8,396 nt of DNA from Bacteroidales bacterium UBA4459 (GTDB lineage Bacteria > Bacteroidota > Bacteroidia > Bacteroidales > F082), in assembly GCA_002389465.1 (NCBI GenBank), contig DGOT01000043.1, forward strand, positions 1 to 8,396, given 5' to 3'. Below are positions 1 to 7,500 of this stretch, one piece after another. The translations under genes and the position numbers were made by a program. Every line of letters starts with the position of its first letter. The first letter of the stretch is position 1. The notes below the pieces were generated by a model, which searched no databases, was not told where the DNA came from, and worked only from the letters and a program-made list of their open reading frames with translations.

Positions 1-229
1 AAACAGATTTTCTTTTTTAACGTTCCATGTACTGATTTTATTTACGCATTTTTTCAAGGTGGAAGCCCCCCATTTCGATAGTACTCGATAACAATAAATC
101 ATTCATGGTTGTAATGCAATCTTTCTTCATCGTTTAGGACGCAACTGATATAAAATGTGTAAAGAGCCCGCAAGACTCTTTTTTATTTCCGATAATTAGT
201 AACTTGCCGCCCGATTCAAAACCGGCCAC
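1..229. other. Intergenic/left-edge region without a recognisable gene
   Basis: This AT-rich stretch has no convincing coding sequence. Two + frames are open from the left edge for only 26 to 29 codons, ending at TAG 79-81 and TAA 89-91, and their translations resemble no protein I recognise. On the - strand an ATG at 104-106 gives only 22 codons before a stop. It contains one weak terminator-like hairpin (161-184). I found no good TAnnTTTG promoter box for the gene starting at 230; the closest string, around 200-206 (TAACTTG), is one T short of the consensus. An upstream gene may end just outside the window. Confidence 0.6.
161..184 (+). terminator. Weak candidate rho-independent terminator
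   Basis: A 6-bp stem AAAGAG (161-166) / CTCTTT (176-181) encloses a 9-nt loop and runs directly into a T tract (179-184, then ATTT). The shape fits an intrinsic terminator for rightward transcription arriving from a gene beyond the left edge. The stem is short and only partly GC, so it would be weak. It lies 45 nt before the ATG of the dehydrogenase gene, so it could instead sit in that gene's leader. Confidence 0.35.
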
Positions 230-1207
230 ATGAACATTGGAATAACAGGTGCCAACGGGCACATCGGCGCCAACCTGACCAGGATATTACTGAAACAGGG
301 CTATCAGATTAAAGTCCTTGATTACAACGACACAAAAGGCATCGAAGGCCTGGATGTGACTAAAGTAAAGGGAAACCTTAACGACCCCGGCAGCCTCGAT
401 CGTCTTTGTGAAGACGTAGACGTGCTGTATCATCTGGCAGCTTACATATCTATAGGCAACGAATCCTACGACTTACTGCATAAAGTAAATGTGGAAGGCA
501 CGCAGAACCTGGTTCGCGCAGCCAAAAAAGCAGGGGTTAAAAGGCTTGTCTATTTCAGCACCATCCATGTGCTGGACCACCACCCGCTGGACCAGCCGCT
601 GGACGAAACGCGCCCGCTCGTCACCGACTCACCGCAAGCTTACGAGCGCACCAAATCAATCGTCGAAAAGTGGATCCTTACGCAACATTCCGATGACTTC
701 GAGATCGTTATTATAAATCCTACCGCTGTGGTCGGTCCGGATGACTACAAGCCCTCGCTGATGGGACAAATGCTCCTGAAACTCTACAAGGGTAAACTGC
801 CGTTTTTGGTTCCCGGCGGCTACAACTGGGTGGATGTACGCGATGTGGCCGCAGCATCGGCCAATGCACTTACCAAAGGGCGCAGCGGCGAAAGTTATAT
901 CCTGTCAGGCGGATGGCACAGCCTCAAAGAAATTGCCTATGTTATGGAACAGGGAACAGGGAAAAAGATCAGAAGTATAATCCTCCCCTACCGGATGGCT
1001 TATATCGGCGTTCCCTTTATTAAAATGTGGTCGGCCCTTACCAGGCAGAAGCCGCTCTACACCAAAGAATCGCTGGACATCATCCGTCAGGCGAACAAAA
1101 ACATACGGAACGACAAAGCCCGGAAAGAACTGGATTACAGCCCCCGGCCTTTTTCAGAAACCATTACCGACACCATGAACTGGTTTAAAGAAAACAAATA
1201 TATTTAG
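230..1207 (+). CDS. NAD(P)-dependent epimerase/dehydratase (extended SDR; dihydroflavonol-reductase / 3beta-HSD-like)
   Basis: This 325-residue cytosolic oxidoreductase belongs to the extended short-chain dehydrogenase/reductase superfamily. The N-terminal Rossmann nucleotide-binding loop GANGHIG (residues 7-13) follows strand beta1, and an acidic residue after strand beta2 (D31) suggests a preference for NAD(H). YHLAA (67-71) is the usual beta4 motif. The catalytic set is visible as S110 in YFSTIH and Y138-x3-K142 in AYERTK. NPTAVVGP (about 163-170) and VDVRDVA (about 201-207) are typical of the dihydroflavonol-4-reductase, HpnA and 3beta-hydroxysteroid dehydrogenase branch. The length is normal. 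The ATG at 230 is chosen because the Rossmann strand starts immediately after it; there is no clear ribosome binding site. The stop lies 2 nt before the next gene, a 5-alpha-reductase-like protein, so the two are probably co-transcribed and translationally coupled. That neighbour makes a 3-hydroxysteroid or other isoprenoid-alcohol substrate possible, but the substrate cannot be read from sequence; a sugar epimerase role is the main alternative. Confidence 0.9.
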   Translation: MNIGITGANGHIGANLTRILLKQGYQIKVLDYNDTKGIEGLDVTKVKGNLNDPGSLDRLCEDVDVLYHLAAYISIGNESYDLLHKVNVEGTQNLVRAAKKAGVKRLVYFSTIHVLDHHPLDQPLDETRPLVTDSPQAYERTKSIVEKWILTQHSDDFEIVIINPTAVVGPDDYKPSLMGQMLLKLYKGKLPFLVPGGYNWVDVRDVAAASANALTKGRSGESYILSGGWHSLKEIAYVMEQGTGKKIRSIILPYRMAYIGVPFIKMWSALTRQKPLYTKESLDIIRQANKNIRNDKARKELDYSPRPFSETITDTMNWFKENKYI

Positions 1208-1209
1208 CC

Positions 1210-1971
1210 ATGATTTCGGAAACAACATATGTTACCGCCCTCTTTCTGTGGATGGGCCTTGCCGTAGTTATTTTTCCTGTTTTACTGAAAATTACGGTTC
1301 CTTACGGCAGACATACCACCAGCACCTGGGGGCCGACCATCAGCAACAAACTGGGGTGGTTTGTTATGGAACTACCGGCCGTAGCCATTTTTTCGTGGTT
1401 CTTTTTCACAGGGCCGGTAGAAAAAACCATCCCTCTCTACATATTTTACGGAACTTTTACGCTGCATTACCTGAACAGGATGATCGCTTTTCCGCTCCGC
1501 ATGAAAGACAAAGGGAAGCGTATGCCGCTAGCCATTGTGGGCCTGGCCATTTTTTTCAATATTTTCAACGGTTTCTTTAACGGATACTGGTTTGGCTACC
1601 TGACGCCGGCTTATGAGAACTCTTGGCTTCTGGAACCGAAATTCATCGCTGGAGCCGTGCTGCTGCTTGCCGGTATGCTGATAAATACGACTTCCGATCA
1701 AAAATTACTGAGCCTGCGTAAAGGAGGCCGGAAAGGATATTACATTCCGTACGGGGGCATGTTTACCTATGTTTCTTCGCCCAACCTGTTGGGTGAGATC
1801 CTTGAGTGGCTGGGCTGGGCGATGATGAGCTGGTGCCTGCCGAGTTTCTCTTTTGCCTTATGGACGATGGCCAACTTGATTCCCCGGGCGCTCGACCATC
1901 ACCGGTGGTACAGGAAGCGCTTTCCTGACTATCCGAAGGAACGAAAAGCGATCATTCCGTTTATCTTGTAA
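1210..1971 (+). CDS. Membrane 3-oxo-5-alpha-steroid 4-dehydrogenase (steroid 5-alpha-reductase) family protein
   Basis: This 253-residue integral membrane protein matches the steroid 5-alpha-reductase family (Steroid_dh), which reduces the C4-C5 double bond of 3-oxo-4-ene steroids, or related enone lipids, with NADPH. Its length almost equals human SRD5A2 (254). Hydrophobic segments lie near 8-28, 50-68, 73-95, 105-125, 145-160 and 200-225. Comparing from memory with SRD5A2, the key residues appear kept: E54 in WFVMELPA (human E57), Y87 in LHYLNR (Y91), N192 and E196 in PNLLGEILEW (N193, E197), and H230 in DHHRWYRKRF (H231). The C-terminal block DYPKERKAIIPFIL is close to the human one. It starts 2 nt after the dehydrogenase stop, forming a two-gene unit. 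Reductases of this family acting on steroids and bile acids are reported from gut Bacteroidota. Related alternatives are polyprenol or enoyl reductases, but the full-length similarity favours the SRD5A1/2 type. The natural substrate is unknown. Confidence 0.88.
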   Translation: MISETTYVTALFLWMGLAVVIFPVLLKITVPYGRHTTSTWGPTISNKLGWFVMELPAVAIFSWFFFTGPVEKTIPLYIFYGTFTLHYLNRMIAFPLRMKDKGKRMPLAIVGLAIFFNIFNGFFNGYWFGYLTPAYENSWLLEPKFIAGAVLLLAGMLINTTSDQKLLSLRKGGRKGYYIPYGGMFTYVSSPNLLGEILEWLGWAMMSWCLPSFSFALWTMANLIPRALDHHRWYRKRFPDYPKERKAIIPFIL

Positions 1972-1985
1972 CAAGTAGAAAAAAA

Positions 1986-2018
1986 TTGTTTGCAGATATC
2001 TGCTTTTCTCTAATTTTG
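1986..2018 (+). promoter_or_regulatory. Predicted Bacteroidota sigma-A promoter for dxs
   Basis: TAATTTTG at 2011-2018 is an exact match to the Bacteroidota -7 consensus TAnnTTTG. Upstream, TTG (1986-1988) or TTTG (1989-1992) can serve as the -33 element, with spacers of 22 or 18 nt, near the known range. Transcription would start a few bases after 2018, giving a leader of only about 10-15 nt before the ATG at 2036. This makes dxs expressible independently of the dehydrogenase/reductase pair upstream. Confidence 0.65.
1992..2003. repeat. 12-bp perfect palindrome in the dxs promoter spacer
   Basis: GCAGATATCTGC reads identically on both strands. It lies between the -33 and -7 elements of the predicted dxs promoter. 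A gapless palindrome cannot form a stable RNA hairpin but is the usual shape of a site for a dimeric DNA-binding protein, so it could be an operator. Chance alone would give about two 12-bp palindromes in a window this size, so only the position makes it notable. Confidence 0.3.
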
Positions 2019-2035
2019 CCTTCAATAAAACACAG

Positions 2036-3799
2036 ATGACACCACAGCCGGGAGCCTTATTGTCAAAGATCGATTCGCCTGAAGACCTGAAAAAACTTCG
2101 GCCGGAGCAGCTTGTGATGCTGGCAGACGAGCTGCGCGATTTTATTCTGGACATCACCTCGGTACATCCCGGACACCTCGGGTCGAGCCTCGGCGTAGTA
2201 GAGCTTACCATTGCGCTGCATTACGTGTACAACACGCCTCACGACAAACTGATTTGGGATGTTGGCCACCAGGCATACAGCCATAAAATTTTAACCGGAC
2301 GTAGGGATGTTTTTCATACCAACCGCAAGTGGCAGGGAATAAGCGGCTTTCCGTCAGTTGACGAGAGTATCTACGACGCCTTCGGCACCGGCCACGCATC
2401 CACTTCCGTTTCGGCAGCACTGGGTATGGCCATTGCTTCGCAGCTGAAAGGAGAAGGCAACCGGCATCATATAGCTGTTATTGGCGATGGCGCCATCACC
2501 GGCGGTATGGCCTTCGAAGGCTTTAACAACACGGGCGTTTCCCATGCCGACATCCTGGTTATTTTAAACGACAACGGGATCTCTATCGATAAAAACACCG
2601 GGGCATTAAACAGCAGCATGCTGAAAGAGAGCAACCTGTTCAAAGCGATGAACTTCAAATATTTCGGCCCTGTTGACGGGAACGATGTCGGCAAACTTGT
2701 AGAAGTTCTTTCGGATATCAAAGAAATAAGCGGCCCGAAATTACTGCACGTCATCACCAAAAAAGGAAAAGGCTTTGAGCAGGCCGAGAAAGAACAGACG
2801 AGGTTTCATGCGCCCGGAAAGTTCGACCGCAAAACCGGCAAACAGATCGGTGCCGACACAAACTTCGCCACCTACCAGGAAGTGTTCGGAGAAACGATCA
2901 TCGAGATTGCCGAAGAAAACGACAAAGTAGTGGCCGTCACCCCGGCCATGCCCACAGGATCCTTTCTCATTGATATGATGGATAAAATGCCCGGCCGGGT
3001 TTTTGACGTAGGTATTGCCGAGCAGCATGCCGTCACTTTTTCGGCAGGTCTGGCCATCAGCGGGCTCAAACCTTTTTGCGTGGTCTATTCCACGTTTCTG
3101 CAGCGTGCCTACGACCAGGTTATCCACGACGTGGCTCTGCAAAAACTACCGGTAGTATTTTGCATCGACCGGGCAGGGCTTGTTGGCGAAGACGGAGCCA
3201 CCCACCACGGCGCGTTCGACCTGGCATACATGAGCAACATCCCCAATATGGTGGTGGCAGCGCCCTTTAACGAAGCAGAACTGCGCCACATGATGTACAC
3301 TGCCTCGGAATATTCCGGCGGACCGTTCTCGATCCGCTACCCGCGAAATTTTGGTGTGCTGGAAAACTGGAAGTCGGACCTGCATGAGCTGGAGATCGGT
3401 GTGGGGCGGGAGATTATTTCCGGTGAAGAGGTGGTGATCCTCAGCCTCGGGCATGCCGGAAACATGGCGCTACAGGCCTCGAAAGAACTGACCTCCGAAG
3501 GCATCAATGCAGGGGTTGTGGATATGCGCTTTTTAAAACCGCTGGATGAAAAACTGCTGCACCGGATGTTTGAGAAATATACGCACATCGTCACCCTGGA
3601 AGATGGCATCGTCACCGGAGGATTAGGCAGTGCCGTAACACAATTTAAAAATAAATCAGGCTACCCAAACAAAGTGACTTCCTTAGGCATTCCCGATAAA
3701 TTTATTCTGCATGGCTCCATTGCCGAGCTGCAAAAATATTGCGATTTCGATGTGGAAAGCATCAAAAGCCGGATACGGAAACTGCTGACAAACACGTAG
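2036..3799 (+). CDS. dxs: 1-deoxy-D-xylulose-5-phosphate synthase (short form)
   Basis: This cytosolic enzyme (587 residues) condenses pyruvate and D-glyceraldehyde 3-phosphate into DXP, the first step of the MEP isoprenoid pathway, using thiamine diphosphate and Mg2+. The N-terminal ThDP domain shows H44/H47 in HPGHLGSS (E. coli H49 region), WDVGHQAYSHKILTGR (75-90), and the cofactor motif GDG (150-152) through LNDN (177-180). The middle domain has the catalytic glutamate E329 in GIAEQHA (E. coli E370). Substrate-binding residues Y351, R379, D386, H390 and R437 match E. coli Y392, R420, D427, H431 and R478 by spacing. The C-terminal transketolase domain runs from about 460 to the end. About 40 residues are missing between the ThDP motif and GPVDG (211-215) compared with E. 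coli (620 residues), in the region that is a flexible loop there. No Shine-Dalgarno is seen; the ATG lies just downstream of a good promoter. All catalytic residues I could check are present, so activity is likely. Confidence 0.96.
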   Translation: MTPQPGALLSKIDSPEDLKKLRPEQLVMLADELRDFILDITSVHPGHLGSSLGVVELTIALHYVYNTPHDKLIWDVGHQAYSHKILTGRRDVFHTNRKWQGISGFPSVDESIYDAFGTGHASTSVSAALGMAIASQLKGEGNRHHIAVIGDGAITGGMAFEGFNNTGVSHADILVILNDNGISIDKNTGALNSSMLKESNLFKAMNFKYFGPVDGNDVGKLVEVLSDIKEISGPKLLHVITKKGKGFEQAEKEQTRFHAPGKFDRKTGKQIGADTNFATYQEVFGETIIEIAEENDKVVAVTPAMPTGSFLIDMMDKMPGRVFDVGIAEQHAVTFSAGLAISGLKPFCVVYSTFLQRAYDQVIHDVALQKLPVVFCIDRAGLVGEDGATHHGAFDLAYMSNIPNMVVAAPFNEAELRHMMYTASEYSGGPFSIRYPRNFGVLENWKSDLHELEIGVGREIISGEEVVILSLGHAGNMALQASKELTSEGINAGVVDMRFLKPLDEKLLHRMFEKYTHIVTLEDGIVTGGLGSAVTQFKNKSGYPNKVTSLGIPDKFILHGSIAELQKYCDFDVESIKSRIRKLLTNT

Positions 3800-3816
3800 C
3801 AGACATCCTTAATTTA

Positions 3817-3849
3817 CTGCTTCAACGTATGTTTTTTATTGTATTTTTG
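3817..3849 (+). promoter_or_regulatory. Candidate Bacteroidota promoter for ruvA (and possibly sprA)
   Basis: TATTTTTG at 3842-3849 matches the TAnnTTTG -7 consensus. No exact TTG is present at the right distance; the nearest string is CTG at 3817-3819, with a 22-nt spacer, so the -33 half is weak. The predicted start would leave a leader of about 25 nt before ruvA. No comparable box lies between ruvA and sprA, so this may also drive sprA. Confidence 0.45.
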
Positions 3850-3878
3850 CCCTTTAACCAAAATCCGGTGATCGCTTC

Positions 3879-4460
3879 ATGTATGAGTTTATAAAAGGTA
3901 CCCTGATTGAGAAAAATCCGTCGTATGTTGTTTTAGAAAACAATGGAATCGGTTATCTCGTAAACATCTCGTTAAATACGTTCAGCAAGATAAAAGAGCA
4001 AAAGGACGCCAAACTCTTTATCCACTTTTATGTGCGGGAAGACGCCCAGGTGCTGTTCGGCTTCTTCGACGAAACGGAACGGGAGCTTTTCAGGTATTTG
4101 CTCTCGGTTTCAGGAGTGGGTGCCAGTACGGCCCGACTGATCTTATCCTCTTTGTCAACCGAAGAATTGTACTCGGCCATTACCCAGGGACAGCCATCTG
4201 TTCTTCAGACGGTTAAAGGCGTTGGTGGAAAAACAGCCCAGCGAATTGTCATCGATCTGAAAGACAAACTGACGAAAGCCGAAATAAAGACCGAAAAAGT
4301 TGATTTTTCTCACAATACATTAAAGGATGAAGCGTTATCAGGGTTAATGGTTTTAGGTTTTAATAAAACCAGTGCTGAAAAAGCCATCAATAGAGTATTG
4401 CAGAAAGGTTTAACAACTAATGTTGAGAGCCTTATAAAAGAGGCGTTAAAAGTTCTGTAG
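3879..4460 (+). CDS. ruvA: Holliday junction DNA helicase subunit RuvA
   Basis: RuvA binds four-way Holliday junctions as a tetramer and loads the RuvB motor for branch migration in recombination and repair. The 193-residue length is close to E. coli RuvA (203). Domain I (about 1-63) is the OB fold, ending in YVREDAQVLFGF; E54/D55 correspond to the acidic pin that separates strands at the crossover. Domain II carries two helix-hairpin-helix motifs, SVSGVGASTARLIL (76-89) and TVKGVGGKTAQRIV (111-124), which contact the DNA backbone. After a linker, domain III (about 148-193, DEALSGLMVLGF) is the RuvB-contacting three-helix domain. The ATG at 3879 gives the standard MYEFIKG start; no Shine-Dalgarno is visible. 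sprA follows after 43 nt, an arrangement seen widely in Bacteroidota. ruvB and ruvC are not in the window, so this is not a ruvABC operon. Confidence 0.97.
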   Translation: MYEFIKGTLIEKNPSYVVLENNGIGYLVNISLNTFSKIKEQKDAKLFIHFYVREDAQVLFGFFDETERELFRYLLSVSGVGASTARLILSSLSTEELYSAITQGQPSVLQTVKGVGGKTAQRIVIDLKDKLTKAEIKTEKVDFSHNTLKDEALSGLMVLGFNKTSAEKAINRVLQKGLTTNVESLIKEALKVL

Positions 4461-4468
4461 TTAACCAA

Positions 4469-4486
4469 AAACCGGTCTTCCGGTTT
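4469..4486. repeat. Perfect inverted repeat (hairpin) between ruvA and sprA
   Basis: AAACCGG (4469-4475) and CCGGTTT (4480-4486) form a perfect 7-bp stem with a TCTT loop, 8 nt after the ruvA stop and a few bases before the sprA ribosome binding site. Rightward, the hairpin is followed by GAGTAAAGG rather than a T run, so it should not terminate the ruvA-sprA transcript efficiently. Read leftward it is followed by a T5 run, so it has the form of a terminator for antisense transcription out of sprA. It might also mark an mRNA processing or stability site. Confidence 0.5.
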
Positions 4487-4490
4487 GAGT

Positions 4491-4506
4491 AAAGGGGAGT
4501 GTATTG
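4491..4506 (+). promoter_or_regulatory. Ribosome binding site and TTG start codon of sprA
   Basis: AAAGGGGAG (4491-4499) contains AAGG 8 nt before, and GGAG 4 nt before, the TTG at 4504-4506. The site decides the start. The next in-frame ATG (4555) would remove the basic end and most of the hydrophobic core of the signal peptide. The GTG at 4499 is out of frame and hits TGA two codons later. A recognisable Shine-Dalgarno is unlike the other genes here and may compensate for the weak start codon. Confidence 0.65.
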
Positions 4507-7500
4507 AATAGGGAAAATAAATATTTTTTCATTATTCGTTTTGTAATTGCGTGGATGATCATTTTGTCGGCGTCGGCTTTCGCTTTTGCTGTGCCCCAGG
4601 TAAACTATCCGCCCGACACAATAAGTAGCGGCGACACTTCTCATATCGACCTTATTTTTCCGTTTTCCGACAACACAGGCAATCCCTACCTGGACGGCCA
4701 GAATATCAGTCCTCTGTTTCTGCGTGACCCGGAAAATATCGATCGCGAAATAATCTACAATCCCGAGACCGACACCTATGAGTTTGTCAACAAGATAGGT
4801 GACTTTATGTACCGTCCGCCTACTATAATGGACTTTGAAGATTATAAGGATTACGACCTGCAGCAAGATATACAAAACTATTGGGACGAACGGGCACAGA
4901 CAGCCGGAACATCCGACGGCTCGCGTTTGATTCCTAAAATTTATGTGGGCGGCGAAGCCTTCGACCGCATTTTCGGAAGCAACACCATCGACATCAGGCC
5001 GCAGGGTTCTGCTGAGGTAAGTTTCGGCATTCTGTCGAACAAACGCGAAGATCCCGCCCTGGACGTCAGGCAACGGCGGACTACCAACTTCGATTTCGAT
5101 ATGCGTATCCAGATGAACGTGGTTGCCAAAATCGGGGATAAAATAGAGTTTAAAGCCAACTACAATACCGAGTCGTCCTTTGACTTTGAAAATACGCTCA
5201 AGCTGAAATACGAAGGAAAAGAAGACGAGATCATTAAATTGATCGAAGCCGGTAATGTGAGCTTACCTCTGAGGTCTTCCCTAATCCAGGGGAGCCAGAG
5301 CCTGTTCGGAATTAAAACCGAATTGCAGTTCGGTAAAACGCATGTTACGGCACTTTTCTCGGAGCAGCAGAGCGAAACGCAGAATATTACCGTTCAGGGG
5401 GGAGCTCAAACAAGTAAATTCGAACTTACCGCCCTCGACTACGAAGAAAACCGGCACTTTTTCCTGGCACATAAATTCAGAGACAATTACGAAAGGGCAT
5501 TGTCAACGCTGCCCATAGTTACTACCGATATCACGGTCACCAAAATTGAGGTATGGGTAACCAATATAGGTGCGGCCACCGAAGAGAACAGGAATATTGT
5601 GGCATTTACGGATTTGGGTGAAGGGAAACGTGCTGATATCCATAATCCGTACATCAATCCGTTGATGAATGGTGATGTTTTACCCAGCAACTGGTCGAAC
5701 GACATGTTGTACAAGATGGACACAGCCCAGATCCGGGATATTAATTCAGTGACCAACTACCTGACAGGCGACCCCTTCGGCATCGGGCAGAATAATTATT
5801 TTGTGTCGGGAGAAGACTTTGTAAAACTTGAAAACGCCCGAAAACTGAGGGAAACCGAATATTCGGTAAACACACGCTTAGGTTTTATTTCGTTGAATAC
5901 GAACCTCAACCCCGACCAGATACTGGCAGTAGCCGTGCAGTATACCGTGATCGGTTACGACAGCGTATTCCAGATCGGTGAATTCTCCGACCAGGGAAAT
6001 ACAGCACCGAACAACCTGGTAGTTAAATTGCTGAAAAGCAGCAACCCTAATACACAGATGCCCATGTGGGATCTGATGATGAAAAACGTATACTCCATTG
6101 GAGCTTATCAGGTGCAGCGCAACGATTTTCGATTGAACATCCTGTATTCTGGTAACGAAGAGGGCGTACCGACCGGGTATTTCACACAGGGACCGGAGGA
6201 TGTTGTTGGAGTTCCGCTGATTCATTTGCTCGGGCTTGACAACTTAGACAACCAGCTCAACCCTGTTCCGAAAGGAGATGGAATGTTTGACTTTATTGAC
6301 GGTGCTGCTAAACTGGGAGGAACGTTCCAGGCTTCCAACGGACGCTTGTTCTTCACATCTCTTGAGCCATTTGGCAGCTATATAAGAGACTCCGTATTTC
6401 CTGACAATCCTGCCTATGCCGATAAATATGCTTACGATTCACTGTATACAACCACCAAAACAGGTGCTGAACAATTTCCCGAAAAAAACCGCTATATTAT
6501 TGAAGGAATGTATAAATCCCAGTCGGGATCCGACATCAGCCTCAACGCCCTAAACGTACCACAGGGTTCGGTACGGGTAACGGCAGGTGGTGTTCCGCTT
6601 TCTGAGAATGTGGACTATACCGTTGATTACACCCTGGGGAGGGTGAAGATCATTAACGAAGGCCTGCTGAATTCGGGTGTTCCGATTAATGTATCCCTCG
6701 AAAGCAACTCGGTGTTCAACATCCAGCAAAAACGAATGATGGGCCTGCATGTGGACCATGAAATCAATAAAGACTTCCATATCGGTGGTACCATACTCAA
6801 CCTGCATGAAAAACCGTTAACACAAAAAGTAAATTACGGAGACGATCCTATATCGAATACCATCTGGGGACTCGACCTCAGCTACCGCACCGAATCACGC
6901 TGGCTGACTAATTTAGTCGACAAACTACCCGGCATCTCTACCAATGAAATATCAAGAATATCTGTTGACGGTGAATTTGCACAATTCATCCCCGGTCACT
7001 CCAAAGCAGTGGGAAAAACAGGAACATCCTACATCGATGATTTTGAAGGAGCCCAGTCAACCATCGACCTGAAACATATCGGATCGTGGTTCCTGGCGAG
7101 TACACCGCAAGGCCAGCCCGACATGTTCCCCGAAAGCATGTCGTCGCAATTCTCCGACCCGTTAGCCTACGGAAAAAACCGCGCCAAATTCGCCTGGTAC
7201 ATCATTGACCCCCTGTTTTACGACCGCTCGGGCGGATTACGGCCATCCAATGTGGATAAAAATGAGATTTCTAAAAACTCCACGCGCCAGGTACTGGAAA
7301 CAGAAGTATTCCCGAACAAAGACATTCCCAACGGAACGCCAACTAATATTGCCGTTCTTAACTTTGCCTATTATCCCTCCGAAAGAGGACAATACAACTA
7401 CGATGTAGATCCTCTCCTCAGTCCGCCTACTGCCGGGCTTGACCAAGACGGAACGCTGGCCGAACCGGAGACACGCTGGGGGGGGATCATGCGTAAAGTC

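Noticed and set aside
40..106. A 22-codon - strand reading frame from ATG at 104-106, beginning MNDLLLSS
   Set aside because: Too short, with no family resemblance and no clear ribosome binding site. A frame this long is expected by chance in AT-rich intergenic DNA.
571..604. GCTGGAC repeated three times (571, 586, 598) in the dehydrogenase gene
   Set aside because: The repeats encode LD-rich residues in a surface region following the catalytic serine. Spacing is uneven and the protein aligns well with its family, so local codon coincidence is the simplest explanation.
1858..3615. Series of - strand open frames opposite the reductase gene and dxs
   Set aside because: These are shadows of well-supported + strand genes, and the translations resemble no known protein.
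3798..3838. AGCAG (3798-3802) / CTGCT (3817-3821) inverted repeat followed by a T6 run after dxs
   Set aside because: The stem is only 5 bp with a 14-nt loop, and the T run begins 10 nt after the stem. It is too weak to call a terminator.
4432..5073. A 213-codon open frame on the - strand over the start of sprA
   Set aside because: It lies opposite sprA, whose frame has a signal peptide and recognisable family motifs. The - strand translation shows no motif or domain I know and has no supporting promoter or neighbour.
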